Assembly (NCBI RefSeq): GCF_021044825.1
Contig: NZ_JAJNOC010000011.1
Location: 62,001-126,000 of the forward strand
DNA: 64,000 nt
Reading direction: 5' to 3'
From: Massilia phyllostachyos
GTDB lineage: Bacteria > Pseudomonadota > Gammaproteobacteria > Burkholderiales > Burkholderiaceae_D
A program made the translations under genes and the position numbers. The number at the start of each line of letters is the position of its first letter. Within the stretch, counting starts at the first letter, position 1. The notes beneath the pieces were generated by a model. That model was given only the letters and a program-made list of their open reading frames with translations, was not told the origin of the DNA and made no database searches. Shown piece by piece: positions 51,587 through 62,843 of the stretch.

Positions 51587-52594
51587 CTATGCTCGCCACA
51601 GCGGCGGCTCGTCCATCAGCGCCACCTGCTCGCGTAGCTCGAGGATGCGGTCTTGCCAGTAGCGCTGGGTATTGAACCACGGGAAAGCCGCCGGGAAAGC
51701 GGGGTCGTCCCAGCGCATCGCCAGCCAGCACGCGTAATGGATCAGGCGCAAGGTGCGCAGGGCCTCGACCAGGTAGAGCTGGCGCGGGTGGAATTCGCAA
51801 AAGTCCTCGTAGCCGGCCAGCACGTCGGCCATTTGCCCCACCATTTCCTGGCGATCGCCCGACAGCAGCATCCACAGGTCCTGCACCGCCGGGCCCATGC
51901 GGCTGTCATCGAAGTCGACAAAGTGCGGCCCGTCGGGCGTCCACAGCACGTTGCCGCCGTGGCAGTCGCCGTGCAGGCGCAGCAGCGGCAAGTCGCCGGC
52001 CCGCTCGTAGCAGCGCGCGACGCCGTCCAGGGCCTGCTCGACCACGCTCGACCACGTGGCCAGCAGCTCGGGCGGCACGAAATCGTGGCTGCGCAGCCAG
52101 GCGTAGGGCTCGCGTCCGAAGGTCTGGGCGTCCAGCACGGGGCGGTGTTCGAACGGCCGCGCGGCGCCGACCGCGTGGATGCGGCCGATGAAGCGCCCGA
52201 TCCATTCCAGCGTGGCCGGGTCGCCCAGCTCGGGCGCCCTGCCCCCGCGGCGCGGAAAGACGGCGAAGCGGTAGCCGGCCGCCTCGTGCAGCGTGCGACC
52301 ATCGATGCTGCTCGGCGGCACCGCCGGGATCTCCTTGTCGGCGAGCTCGGCGACGAAGGCGTGCTCCTCGAGGATGGCCGCGTCGCTCCAGCGCTTGGGC
52401 CGGTAGAACTTGACCACCACCGGCGGCCCCTCTTCCATGCCGACCTGGTAGACGCGGTTTTCATAACTGTTCAGCGCCAGCAGGCGGCCGTCGCCGTACA
52501 GGCCGACGTGCTCGAGCGCCTCCAGCACGGTTTGCGGGTCGAGGCGCGCGAACGGATGCGCCTGGTTGTTCGTTTCCATAGCCGGATTCTCCAT
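51587..52594 (-). CDS. srkA: Stress response kinase SrkA
   Basis: Serine/threonine protein kinase (YihE/RdoA), of the aminoglycoside-phosphotransferase-like fold, that protects cells from stress-induced death in E. coli. The 335-residue protein has the SYENRVYQVG nucleotide loop, the VVVKFYRP lysine, the catalytic HGDCHGGNVLW and the metal-binding VDFDDSRMGPAVQDLWML. In enterics it sits next to dsbA; here it does not. The start may be the second Met (METNNQAHPFARL). Confidence 0.94.
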   Translation of the reverse strand: MENPAMETNNQAHPFARLDPQTVLEALEHVGLYGDGRLLALNSYENRVYQVGMEEGPPVVVKFYRPKRWSDAAILEEHAFVAELADKEIPAVPPSSIDGRTLHEAAGYRFAVFPRRGGRAPELGDPATLEWIGRFIGRIHAVGAARPFEHRPVLDAQTFGREPYAWLRSHDFVPPELLATWSSVVEQALDGVARCYERAGDLPLLRLHGDCHGGNVLWTPDGPHFVDFDDSRMGPAVQDLWMLLSGDRQEMVGQMADVLAGYEDFCEFHPRQLYLVEALRTLRLIHYACWLAMRWDDPAFPAAFPWFNTQRYWQDRILELREQVALMDEPPLWRA

Positions 52595-52760
52595 GCGGCC
52601 ATTGTAAGCGGCGCTCGCCCCGGCCTCCTAATGCCCGTCGAAATTTGACGGATTTGGTGCGCGCCCGAACAGAGCCGCGCATGCATGCTGCGTAACTATC
52701 GAATCTGGCAAGTACTTGTACGCAACCGCGTGACATACGGCCTTTTACCGAGGAAAGAAT

Positions 52761-53792
52761 ATGAAAAAGCTCCCGCTGGCCCTGACGGCCATCGCCGCCG
52801 CCCTGCTCTGGAACGCGGCCCAGGCCCAGTCGCCGCAACCGCCCAAGGCTGACGCCGACATGCAGAAGGTCCTCGACGCCCACGCGTCGCTGAACCCGAA
52901 ACCGATCGAAACCCTGACGCCAGCCGAGGCGCGCAAGCAGCCGACCCCGGCCGACGCTGTCAAGAAAGTCCTGACCCAGATGGGCAAGAGCACCGCGCCG
53001 GAACCGGGCGTGACCATGAAAACCATGAGCGTGCCGGTGAAGGGCGGCAGCGTGCCGGTCCACATCTTCACGCCGGAAGGCAAGGGCCCGTTCCCGGTGA
53101 TGGTCTACTACCACGGCGGCGGCTTCGTGATCGCCGACACCAAGGTCTACGAGGCCTCGCCGCGCGCGCTGGCCAAGATGGCCAAGGCGATCATGGTCTC
53201 GGTCGACTACCGCCAGGCCCCCGAGCACAAATTCCCGACCGCGCCGGAAGACGCCTACGCGGCCTACCTGTGGGTGACCCAGCACGCCAGGGAATTCAAC
53301 GGCGACCCGATGCGCGTCGCGGTCGGCGGCGAATCGGCCGGCGGCAACCTGGCGACCGTGGTGTCGCTGATGGCGCGCGACCAGAAGGCCCAGCTGCCGC
53401 TGCACCAGCTGCTGGTGTATCCGGTGGTGAACGACGACATGAACAACGAATCGTACAAACGCAACGCCAACGCCAAGCCGCTCAACAAGGCGATGATGGG
53501 CTGGTTCTTCAAGCACTACGGCGGCGACCCGAAGAACCCCTACGCGCTGCCGATGAAGGCCACTTCGCTCAAGGGCCTGCCGCCGGCAACCATCGTCGCC
53601 GCCGAGATCGACCCGCTGCTCAGCGAGGGCAAGGCGTATGCGGACAAGCTCAGGAAGGATGGGGTGAAGGTCGATTACCGCGAATGGAGCGGCGTGACGC
53701 ACGAGTTCTTCGGGATGGGGGCGGTGGTGGCGAAGGCGAAGGAGGCGGAGCAGTATGCGGCGGATGCGTTGACGAAGGCGTTCAAAAAGTAG
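52761..53792 (+). CDS. Secreted alpha/beta hydrolase (HSL-type esterase)
   Basis: A 343-residue protein. The signal peptide MKKLPLALTAIAAALLWNAAQA is followed by a helical cap (about 25-90) and a hydrolase of the hormone-sensitive-lipase family: oxyanion motif YYHGGGFVI, nucleophile Ser in GGESAGGN, Asp in AAEIDPLLSEG and His in GVTHEFFGM. It probably hydrolyses short-chain esters in the periplasm. A GAGGAAAG ribosome site precedes the start. Confidence 0.92.
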   Translation: MKKLPLALTAIAAALLWNAAQAQSPQPPKADADMQKVLDAHASLNPKPIETLTPAEARKQPTPADAVKKVLTQMGKSTAPEPGVTMKTMSVPVKGGSVPVHIFTPEGKGPFPVMVYYHGGGFVIADTKVYEASPRALAKMAKAIMVSVDYRQAPEHKFPTAPEDAYAAYLWVTQHAREFNGDPMRVAVGGESAGGNLATVVSLMARDQKAQLPLHQLLVYPVVNDDMNNESYKRNANAKPLNKAMMGWFFKHYGGDPKNPYALPMKATSLKGLPPATIVAAEIDPLLSEGKAYADKLRKDGVKVDYREWSGVTHEFFGMGAVVAKAKEAEQYAADALTKAFKK

Positions 53793-53844
53793 GCGCTCAG
53801 GCATCGCCGCTAATAACCGTTAGCTTGAAAACCGTCATGCGCGC

Positions 53845-53972
53845 CACTGGCGCCCATGACTTCCCGCGCAGGCGGGAATCCAAGTTTCTTCGCGGTCCAC
53901 TACCGCTTGCGTGCACCCGCCGAGGTAGCGCAACGAACTTGGGCCCCGGCCTGCGCCGGGGCGACGGCTCGA
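53845..53972. repeat. Pair of REP-like palindromes
   Basis: TGACTTCCCGC-GCA-GGCGGGAATCCAAGTT near 53860 and AACTTGGGCCCCGG-CCTG-CGCCGGGGCGACGG near 53940, in opposite orientations, with AAGTT/AACTT flanks. This is the usual REP-doublet layout (imperfect palindrome next to a short conserved flank). Confidence 0.75.
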
Positions 53973-54060
53973 CGTCCAGCGGTGAAATGACACGTTTTTC
54001 CGTGCTCTTGTCCCCCACAGGCGTTACACTGGCGCCTTCCAACGCAACAAGAGCCTCACA

Positions 54061-54747
54061 ATGCATCTCGACGAACCCCTCACCGACAAAGAATTCGACG
54101 ACCTCGACCAGTTCCTGCTGTCCGACCGCTCCCCCGAGGACGCGATGACCATGGACACCCTGCACGGCTACCTGACCGCGATCGCGATCGGCCCGGAAAC
54201 CATCATGCCGGCCGAGTGGCTGCCGCGCGTGTGGGGCGAGGACGGCAAGCAGGCGCCCAACTGGAAGAACCCGAAGGAAGAACAGCGCATCGTCAACCTG
54301 ATCATGCGCTTCATGAACGAAATCCTGATCACCTTCGAAGCCGCGCCCAAGGAATTCGAGCCACTGTTCGTCGAGCACGAGGTCGGCAACGAGAACCTGA
54401 TCGACGCCGAAGCCTGGTGCTGGGGCTTCTGGGAAGGCATGGAGCTGCGCCCGGGCTCCTGGGAACCGATCTGGGAGTCCGACGTCGCCGAACTGATGCG
54501 CCCGATCTACCTGCTGGGCGCCGACGAGATCGACGAATCGGAACTGGCCGAAGTCGAAGACCCGAAGAAGGCCCACCAGCTGGCGCTCGACATCGAAGCC
54601 AACATCCCGGCCATCTACCGCTACTGGCTCCCGCTGCGCAAGGGCGCCGTCGAGACCGTGAAGCGCGAAGAACCGAAGGTCGGCCGCAACGACGACTGCC
54701 CCTGCGGCAGCGGCAAGAAGTTCAAGAAGTGCTGCGGCGCTGAATAA
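54061..54747 (+). CDS. YecA/YgfB-family (UPF0149) protein with SEC-C zinc motif
   Basis: A 228-residue protein. The YgfB-like helical domain (about 5-175) has the MTMDTLHGYLTAIAIGP motif typical of this family. The C-terminus VGRNDDCPCGSGKKFKKCCG is a SEC-C zinc finger like that at the end of SecA. In E. coli YecA associates with ribosomes and SecA-related quality control. Its role here is inferred by family only. Confidence 0.9.
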   Translation: MHLDEPLTDKEFDDLDQFLLSDRSPEDAMTMDTLHGYLTAIAIGPETIMPAEWLPRVWGEDGKQAPNWKNPKEEQRIVNLIMRFMNEILITFEAAPKEFEPLFVEHEVGNENLIDAEAWCWGFWEGMELRPGSWEPIWESDVAELMRPIYLLGADEIDESELAEVEDPKKAHQLALDIEANIPAIYRYWLPLRKGAVETVKREEPKVGRNDDCPCGSGKKFKKCCGAE

Positions 54748-54786
54748 TGCAGCGTTCAAACCTGGGTTGCGCAGCCCGCTCGCAAC

Positions 54787-55920
54787 TCAGGCCGCCGCCT
54801 CCAGCACCTCCCCACCCAGCCCCGCCAGCACATCCCCCGGCCCCACCACCCCGGTGAGCCGCCCTTCCCTGTCCATCACATACACCTGCTGCGCCCCATC
54901 CTGGAAGCGCGCCAACAAGGCGGCCAGCGGCGCCACATCGCGCACCGCCACGAACGTCATCTCGATCAGATCCCCCACCGTCCGCGCCGCATCGCGTCCG
55001 AACAGCAGCGCCGTCGCGCGCCGCGCCCGTGCCGGCAAAGGCCGCGCCGCCGCGCCGCCCGCCGCGACCAGCGCCGCCATGCTGAGCACCCCGAGCGGCC
55101 GCCCTTCGCTGTCCAGCACCGGCAGCGAAGGCAGGCCATGCCGCAGCAGCAGCGCGCGCGCCGTCGCCAGCGGCATCCCCGGCGTCAGGCTGGCCGGCAG
55201 CGGCCGCGCCACCTCCGCGCAGCTGCGCTGGTGAGCGCGGCGCTCGGCCGCGCGCTGTTCGGTGTCCGCCAGGATCGACGCCAGGTCGTCGCGGCTGACG
55301 TCGAGCGTCTCGCCATAGCTGTCCAGCGCCGCATCCAGGTCTTCGCTGGCGAACCCCGCCCTGGCATCCGGCGCGCGCACGGCCGGCTGCACGTGGGGAT
55401 AGCGGTGTCCGGTCAGGTTGTTCCAGGCCACCGCCACCAGCACCATCAGCACCGAGTTCAGGCCGATCGGGTTCAAGGCGAAGCCGACGCCCGCCCCGTG
55501 CACCGCCGCCCCGCCCAGCACCACGGTCACCGCCGCCGCCCCGCCGGGCGGGTGCAGGCAGCGCAGGAAGGCCATCGCCGCGATCGCGAGGCCGCCAGCG
55601 AGTGGCGCCGCGATCAGCGGATCGCCAAGGTGGACGCAGGCCACGCCCACCAGCGCCGAGACGACGTTGCCGCCGATGACGGGCCACGGTTGGGCCAGCG
55701 GCGCCGCGGGCAGGCAGAACAGCAGGACGGCGGAGGCGGCCATCGGCGCGACCAGGTAGGGCAAGGCGGCCGCATGCGCGGCGCCAAGCGCGGCGCGCGT
55801 CACCAAGGCGGTGACCAGCAGCGCCAGCAAGGCGCCGAGGGCCGAGCGCGCATGGCCGGCGTAGGAAGCGGGTCCGGCCGGGCGCAGGCGCCGCAGCCGC
55901 TCGAGCAAAGTGGAGAACAT
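54787..55920 (-). CDS. HPP-family membrane protein with two CBS domains
   Basis: A 377-residue protein. The N-terminal HPP domain (about 20-170) has four membrane helices and the eponymous LHPPGGAAAVT motif. A linker is followed by CBS repeats (about 240-295 and 315-370; PLPASLTPGMPLATARALLLRHGLPSLPVLD and RTVGDLIEMTFVAVRDVAPLAALLARF), which typically bind adenine nucleotides. Related HPP proteins have been linked to nitrite transport in chloroplasts. No nitrogen genes are nearby, so no function is claimed. The start MFSTLLERL was preferred to the upstream Met. Confidence 0.88.
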   Translation of the reverse strand: MFSTLLERLRRLRPAGPASYAGHARSALGALLALLVTALVTRAALGAAHAAALPYLVAPMAASAVLLFCLPAAPLAQPWPVIGGNVVSALVGVACVHLGDPLIAAPLAGGLAIAAMAFLRCLHPPGGAAAVTVVLGGAAVHGAGVGFALNPIGLNSVLMVLVAVAWNNLTGHRYPHVQPAVRAPDARAGFASEDLDAALDSYGETLDVSRDDLASILADTEQRAAERRAHQRSCAEVARPLPASLTPGMPLATARALLLRHGLPSLPVLDSEGRPLGVLSMAALVAAGGAAARPLPARARRATALLFGRDAARTVGDLIEMTFVAVRDVAPLAALLARFQDGAQQVYVMDREGRLTGVVGPGDVLAGLGGEVLEAAA

Positions 55921-56053
55921 GGATGAGCAATACCGCAAATGAGCCCGCCATTACACCACAGCTTGCGCGACGCCGCCTCCCTCCGGCGGCGTTCAACATC
56001 CCTCGAAGCAATCATGTACGATACAAGGCAGACCACAACAACAAGGAAGCCCT

Positions 56054-57010
56054 GTGAAAACCGTCCAACAACGCACCCTGTCCACCCTCGCCGCCGCCGC
56101 CGCGGCCCTGTGCCTCGCCGCGCCCGCGTTCGCCGCCGCGCCGATGGCCAAGACCCCGGCTCCGGGCTGGTCGCGCATGATGCTCGGCCAGTTCGAAGTC
56201 ACCCCGCTGTCGGACGGCACCGTCGACCTGCCGATGGACAAGGAGCTGGCCCAGGATCCGAACAAGACGCGCGACACCCTGGCCAGGTTCCACCTGAAGC
56301 CGATGGTGGAAACCTCGGACAACGCCTACCTGGTCAACACCGGCAGCAAGCTGATCCTGATCGACACCGGCGCCGGCGCCTTCTTCGGCCCGACCCTCGG
56401 CAAGCTGGTCGCCAACATGAAGGCCGCCGGTTACTCGCCGGAGCAGGTGGACGAGATCTACCTGACCCACTTCCACGGCGACCACGCCGGCGGCCTGGTC
56501 AAGGATTCCGCCGCCGTGTTCAGCAAGGCCATCGTGCGCGCCAACAAGCTCGAGTCCGACCACTGGCTAAGCAAGGACAAGATGGACAAGTCCGACGACA
56601 AGGACACCTTCAAGGGCGCCCAGGCCGCGCTGGGTCCGTACGTGAAAGCCGGCCGCTTCAAGCCTTTCGAGGGCAGCGCCCAGCTGGTCCCGGGCATCCG
56701 CGCCAATCCGAGCGGCGGCCATACCCCGGGCCACACCAGCTACATGGTGGAAAGCGGCGGCCAGAAGCTGCTGGTGATCGGCGACCTGATCCACGTGGCG
56801 GCGGTGCAGATGGCGGAACCGAACGTGACGATCGCCTACGACAGCGACCAGAAGGCGGCTGCGGCGACGCGCAGGAAGGAATTCGATGCCGCGGCCAAGG
56901 GCGGCTACCTGATCGGCGGCGCGCACCTGCAGTTCCCGGGGATGGGCTACCTGGCCACGGAAGGAAAAGGCTACAAGTTCACGCCGGTGAACTTCACCCA
57001 GATGCGCTGA
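56054..57010 (+). CDS. Secreted metallo-beta-lactamase-fold hydrolase
   Basis: A 318-residue protein with a signal peptide ending near AFAAA (about residue 29). The dinuclear zinc motif LTHFHGDHAGG is at residues 138-147, with His139, His141, Asp143 and His144. The later ligands lie in GGHTPGHTSY and VIGDLIH. The overall pattern is that of periplasmic lactonase-like MBL enzymes (AttM/AiiA relatives and others). Quorum-signal hydrolysis is possible but unproven. A CAACAAGGAAGC ribosome site precedes the start. Confidence 0.9.
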   Translation: MKTVQQRTLSTLAAAAAALCLAAPAFAAAPMAKTPAPGWSRMMLGQFEVTPLSDGTVDLPMDKELAQDPNKTRDTLARFHLKPMVETSDNAYLVNTGSKLILIDTGAGAFFGPTLGKLVANMKAAGYSPEQVDEIYLTHFHGDHAGGLVKDSAAVFSKAIVRANKLESDHWLSKDKMDKSDDKDTFKGAQAALGPYVKAGRFKPFEGSAQLVPGIRANPSGGHTPGHTSYMVESGGQKLLVIGDLIHVAAVQMAEPNVTIAYDSDQKAAAATRRKEFDAAAKGGYLIGGAHLQFPGMGYLATEGKGYKFTPVNFTQMR

Positions 57011-57014
57011 TTTC

Positions 57015-57075
57015 TCAGGGTGGGCGGTCCTGCCCACGCGTTCAAACCCACGTGAAATACACGCGCCGCGTCCGT

Positions 57076-57090
<15 letters not shown>
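57015..57090. repeat. Dispersed TAGGGTGGGCG element (copy 3)
   Basis: CAGGGTGGGCGG-TCCTG-CCCACGCGTTCAAACCCACGTGAAATACACGCGCCGCG, matching the copy at 13062 in its hairpin and the CACGTGAAAT flank. Confidence 0.65.
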
Positions 57091-59574
<2,484 letters not shown>

Positions 59575-59615
59575 AGATTGCCTCCTAGTTATATTTACCA
59601 GGAGGCAAATTTTGC

Positions 59616-60200
59616 TTACAGCTTGATGAAATGCTCTCGGTAGTAGCGCAGCTCGTCGATCGACTCGGTGATGTCGGCCAGGGCGGTGTGCTTCTGGTGC
59701 TTCTTGAAGCCGGAGGCGAGCTCGGGCTTCCAGCGGCGGCACAGCTCCTTCAGGGTCGACACGTCCAGGTTACGGTAGTGGAAGAAGGCTTCCAGCTTCG
59801 GCATGCCGCGCGCCATGAAGCGGCGGTCCTGGCAGATCGAATTGCCGCACATCGGCGACTTGTTGGCCGGGACGTACTGCTTCAGGAAAGCGATCAGTTC
59901 CAGCTCGGCCTGGGCTTCGGTGACGGTGGACGCCTTGACGCGGTCGATCAGGCCCGACTTGCCATGGGTGCCCTTGTTCCAGTTGTCCATCTTGTCCAGC
60001 GTCTCGTCCGACTGGTGGATGGCGAACACCGGGCCTTCGGCGATGATGTTCAGCTCGGGATCGGTGACGATCACGGCGACTTCGATGATGCGGTCGTTGT
60101 CCGGGTCGAGACCCGTCATTTCCATGTCGACCCAGACCAGGTTGAATTCGTTCGGACGCACGGGCGCGGCGGCCCCTTCGGTTTGTGTGGCTTGTGACAT
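59616..60200 (-). CDS. orn: Oligoribonuclease
   Basis: Essential 3'-5' exonuclease that degrades short RNAs and pGpG, the product of EAL phosphodiesterases. The 194-residue protein has the DEDDh motifs: D25/E27 in NLVWVDMEMTGLDP, the Asp in LCGNSICQDRRF-like MCGNSICQDRRFM, and the His/Asp in KKHQKHTALADITESIDELRYYR. The extra ~15 N-terminal residues are not conserved. Confidence 0.97.
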   Translation of the reverse strand: MSQATQTEGAAAPVRPNEFNLVWVDMEMTGLDPDNDRIIEVAVIVTDPELNIIAEGPVFAIHQSDETLDKMDNWNKGTHGKSGLIDRVKASTVTEAQAELELIAFLKQYVPANKSPMCGNSICQDRRFMARGMPKLEAFFHYRNLDVSTLKELCRRWKPELASGFKKHQKHTALADITESIDELRYYREHFIKL

Positions 60201-60286
60201 AATTCTCTCTTCGATTTATTCGCGATTGATTCGCTACGGCGCCAGGCGTTCGCGCCATCAATCCTGCATTTTCTCACAGGCACAGC

Positions 60287-61549
60287 ATGTCTTCACTCGG
60301 GTTTTCGGTTTTGTTCGTCGTTTTCTTTGCGCTGACGCTCGGTCTGCGATTCTGGCTGGCCGGGCGCCATATCCGCCACGTGCTGCGCCACCGCGCCAGC
60401 GTGCCCGCCGAGTTTGCGCCGAAAGTCCCGCTGGCGGCGCACCAGAAGGCGGCCGACTACACCGTCGCCAAGACCCGGCTCGGCATCGTGTCGCTGCTGT
60501 GGGGCGGCGTGGTGCTGATCGGCTTTACCTTGCTGGGCGGGCTGCAGGCGCTGTCCACCTCCCTGCTGCCGGTGACCGGACCGGGCACCCTGCACCAGAT
60601 GGCGCTGGTGGTGGCGTTTGCCGTGCTGTCCGGCGTGCTCGACCTGCCGCTGGACTGGTACCGCCAGTTCGTGCTGGAGGAACGCTTCGGCTTCAACAAG
60701 ATGAGCCCCGCCTTGTGGGTGGCCGACATGGTCAAGGGCGCGCTGGTCGGCGCCGTCATCGGCCTGCCGCTGCTCTGGGTGATCCTGGCCCTGATGGAGA
60801 AAAGCGGCGACCTGTGGTGGCTGTGGGCCTGGTGCGTGTGGAGCGGCTTCCAGCTCCTCATGATGGTGCTGTACCCGACCGTCATCGCGCCGATGTTCAA
60901 CAAGTTCACGCCGCTGGCGGACGCCTCGCTCAAGGAGCGCATCGAAGGCCTGATGGCGCGCGTTGGCTTCGCTTCCAAGGGCCTGTTCGTAATGGACGGC
61001 AGCAAGCGCAGCGCCCATGGCAACGCCTATTTCTCTGGCTTCGGCAGCAACAAGCGCATCGTGTTCTTCGACACCCTGCTCTCGCGCCTGGATCCGCCCG
61101 AGATCGAAGCGGTGCTGGCGCACGAACTCGGTCACTTCAAATTGAAGCACATCGTCAAGCGCATCGTGGTGATGTTCGGGCTGTCGCTCGCCTTTCTCGC
61201 GCTGCTCGGCTACCTGAAGACCCAGGCCTGGTTCTACACGGGCCTGGGCGTGACGCCGATGATGGATGCGTCGAACGACGGCATGGCGCTGATCCTGTTC
61301 GCGCTCGTCCTGCCGATCTTCACCTTCGTGCTGGCGCCACTGAACTCGATCACCTCGCGCAAGCATGAATTCGAGGCGGACGCCTTCGCGGCCAAGCACA
61401 CCGACCAGCGCCACCTGGTGTCGGCCCTGGTCAAGATGTACGAGGACAACGCCTCGACCCTGACGCCGGACCCGCTGTATTCAAGCTTCTACGATTCGCA
61501 TCCGCCGGCGTCGGTGCGGGTCAAACACCTGAACATGGCGGCCGCATGA
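60287..61549 (+). CDS. M48-family membrane zinc peptidase (Ste24-like)
   Basis: A 420-residue integral membrane protein with about six to seven hydrophobic helices. The zinc motif HELGH is at residues 279-283 and the third ligand in KHEFEADAFA. It matches the CAAX-prenyl-protease-1/Ste24 family, whose bacterial members act in membrane protein quality control. No prenylated substrate is expected in bacteria. It overlaps phhB by ATGA (61546-61549), forming an operon with phhB and rsgA. Confidence 0.94.
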   Translation: MSSLGFSVLFVVFFALTLGLRFWLAGRHIRHVLRHRASVPAEFAPKVPLAAHQKAADYTVAKTRLGIVSLLWGGVVLIGFTLLGGLQALSTSLLPVTGPGTLHQMALVVAFAVLSGVLDLPLDWYRQFVLEERFGFNKMSPALWVADMVKGALVGAVIGLPLLWVILALMEKSGDLWWLWAWCVWSGFQLLMMVLYPTVIAPMFNKFTPLADASLKERIEGLMARVGFASKGLFVMDGSKRSAHGNAYFSGFGSNKRIVFFDTLLSRLDPPEIEAVLAHELGHFKLKHIVKRIVVMFGLSLAFLALLGYLKTQAWFYTGLGVTPMMDASNDGMALILFALVLPIFTFVLAPLNSITSRKHEFEADAFAAKHTDQRHLVSALVKMYEDNASTLTPDPLYSSFYDSHPPASVRVKHLNMAAA

Positions 61550-61878
61550 CCCTCCTCGATCAACACAGCGTGCATGGCGCGCCGGCGCTTCCTGCGGATG
61601 CCATCCCTGCGCTGCTGGCACAGGTGCCCGGCTGGCAGCCGGTCGACGGCGTGATCGCGCGCGAATTCACCTTCCGCGATTATCGCGAAACCATCGCCTT
61701 CGTGAATGCGGTGGCGTGGCTGGCCGAGGGCGAGAACCATCATCCGGACTTGACGGTGGCGTATCGCCGCTGCACGGTGGCCTGCACCACCCATTCGGCC
61801 GGCGGCGCGCTGTCGCTGAACGACTTCATTTGCGCGGCGAAGATCGACGCGCTGTATGCGCAAAGGGCGGGTGCATGA
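61546..61878 (+). CDS. phhB: 4a-hydroxytetrahydrobiopterin dehydratase
   Basis: Pterin-4a-carbinolamine dehydratase. The 110-residue protein has the conserved EFTFRDYRETIAFVNAVAWLAEGENHHPDLTVAYRRCTV core with the paired active-site histidines and the GGALSLNDFICAAKID end. It supports pterin recycling for phenylalanine hydroxylase when present. It overlaps both its operon neighbours by ATGA. Confidence 0.95.
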   Translation: MTLLDQHSVHGAPALPADAIPALLAQVPGWQPVDGVIAREFTFRDYRETIAFVNAVAWLAEGENHHPDLTVAYRRCTVACTTHSAGGALSLNDFICAAKIDALYAQRAGA

Positions 61879-62765
61879 ACGAACTCACCGGCACCATCAT
61901 CGCGGCCCACGGCCGCCATTACCTGGCCGATGCCAACGGCGAGAAGCTGCAGTGCGTCACGCGCGGTAAGAAGACCAATGTGGCGGTGGGCGACGTCGTG
62001 CACCTGAAGCGCACCTCCGCCGACCAGGCCGTGATCGAGAAGATCGCCGACCGCACCACCCTGCTCTATCGTTCGGACCAGTATAAATCGAAGCTGCTGG
62101 CGGCGAACATCTCGCGCCTGTTCATCGTCGTGGCCACGGAGCCGAGCTTTGCCGACGACCTGGTCTCGCGCTCGCTGGTCGCGGCCGAAGCGGCCGGGAT
62201 CGAGGCCCACATCATCCTGAACAAGGTCGACGTCGAGGCGCCGCTGGCGCGTGCCCGCGAACGTGCCGGGCTGTATGCCTCGCTCGGTTATCCGGTGCAC
62301 GAGCTGTCGGCGCGGGAGCGTCCGGAACATGCGGTCGAGACCCTGATGCCGCTGCTGCAAGGACAGTCCTCGATCTTCATCGGCCAGTCGGGCATGGGCA
62401 AGTCCTCGCTCATCAACCTGCTGGTGCCGGATGCGGACATCGCGGTGCGCGAGATTTCGGAGGCGCTGGATACGGGCAAGCACACCACGACCTTCACGCG
62501 CCTGTACTGGCTGCCGGGCGGGGCGTCGATCATCGATTCGCCGGGCTTCCAGGAGTTCGGGCTGTATCACCTGACCGAAGGGATGCTGGAGCGCGCCTTC
62601 GTCGAGTTCAAGCCGTATCTGGGTGGCTGCAAGTACTACAACTGCCGCCATCTGGCCGAGCCGCAGTGCGCGGTGCTGGAAGCGGTGGCGGAGAAGAAGA
62701 TCGCGAAGATGCGGCACGAGCTGTATGGGCAGCTGCTGCACGAATCCTCGCAGACGCTGTACTAG
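61875..62765 (+). CDS. rsgA: Ribosome small-subunit GTPase RsgA
   Basis: Circularly permuted GTPase that assists 30S maturation. The 296-residue protein has an OB-fold (about 1-75), then G4 (NKVD), G1 GQSGMGKSS and G3 DSPGF in permuted order, and a C-terminal zinc site (C-x5-C-x-H-x5-C in GGCKYYNCRHLAEPQC). It is the last gene of the M48-phhB-rsgA operon. Confidence 0.96.
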   Translation: MNELTGTIIAAHGRHYLADANGEKLQCVTRGKKTNVAVGDVVHLKRTSADQAVIEKIADRTTLLYRSDQYKSKLLAANISRLFIVVATEPSFADDLVSRSLVAAEAAGIEAHIILNKVDVEAPLARARERAGLYASLGYPVHELSARERPEHAVETLMPLLQGQSSIFIGQSGMGKSSLINLLVPDADIAVREISEALDTGKHTTTFTRLYWLPGGASIIDSPGFQEFGLYHLTEGMLERAFVEFKPYLGGCKYYNCRHLAEPQCAVLEAVAEKKIAKMRHELYGQLLHESSQTLY

Positions 62766-62807
62766 CGCCAGGAACCACGGTTTCCGTTACGTAAGGCAAA
62801 AAGCCCT

Positions 62808-62813
62808 TATAAT
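62808..62813 (+). promoter_or_regulatory. -10 box of the argF promoter
   Basis: A perfect TATAAT lies 3 nt before an in-frame ATG at 62817, so transcription would begin after that ATG. The -35 region is weak. This supports the internal start at 62844. Confidence 0.6.
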
Positions 62814-62843
62814 CATATGGATAACAGCAAAGCGAACGACGCC

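Noticed and set aside
56054..57010. Firm call of quorum-quenching lactonase for the MBL-fold protein
   Set aside because: The zinc ligands fit many MBL subfamilies and no acyl-homoserine lactone gene is nearby, so only the fold is called.
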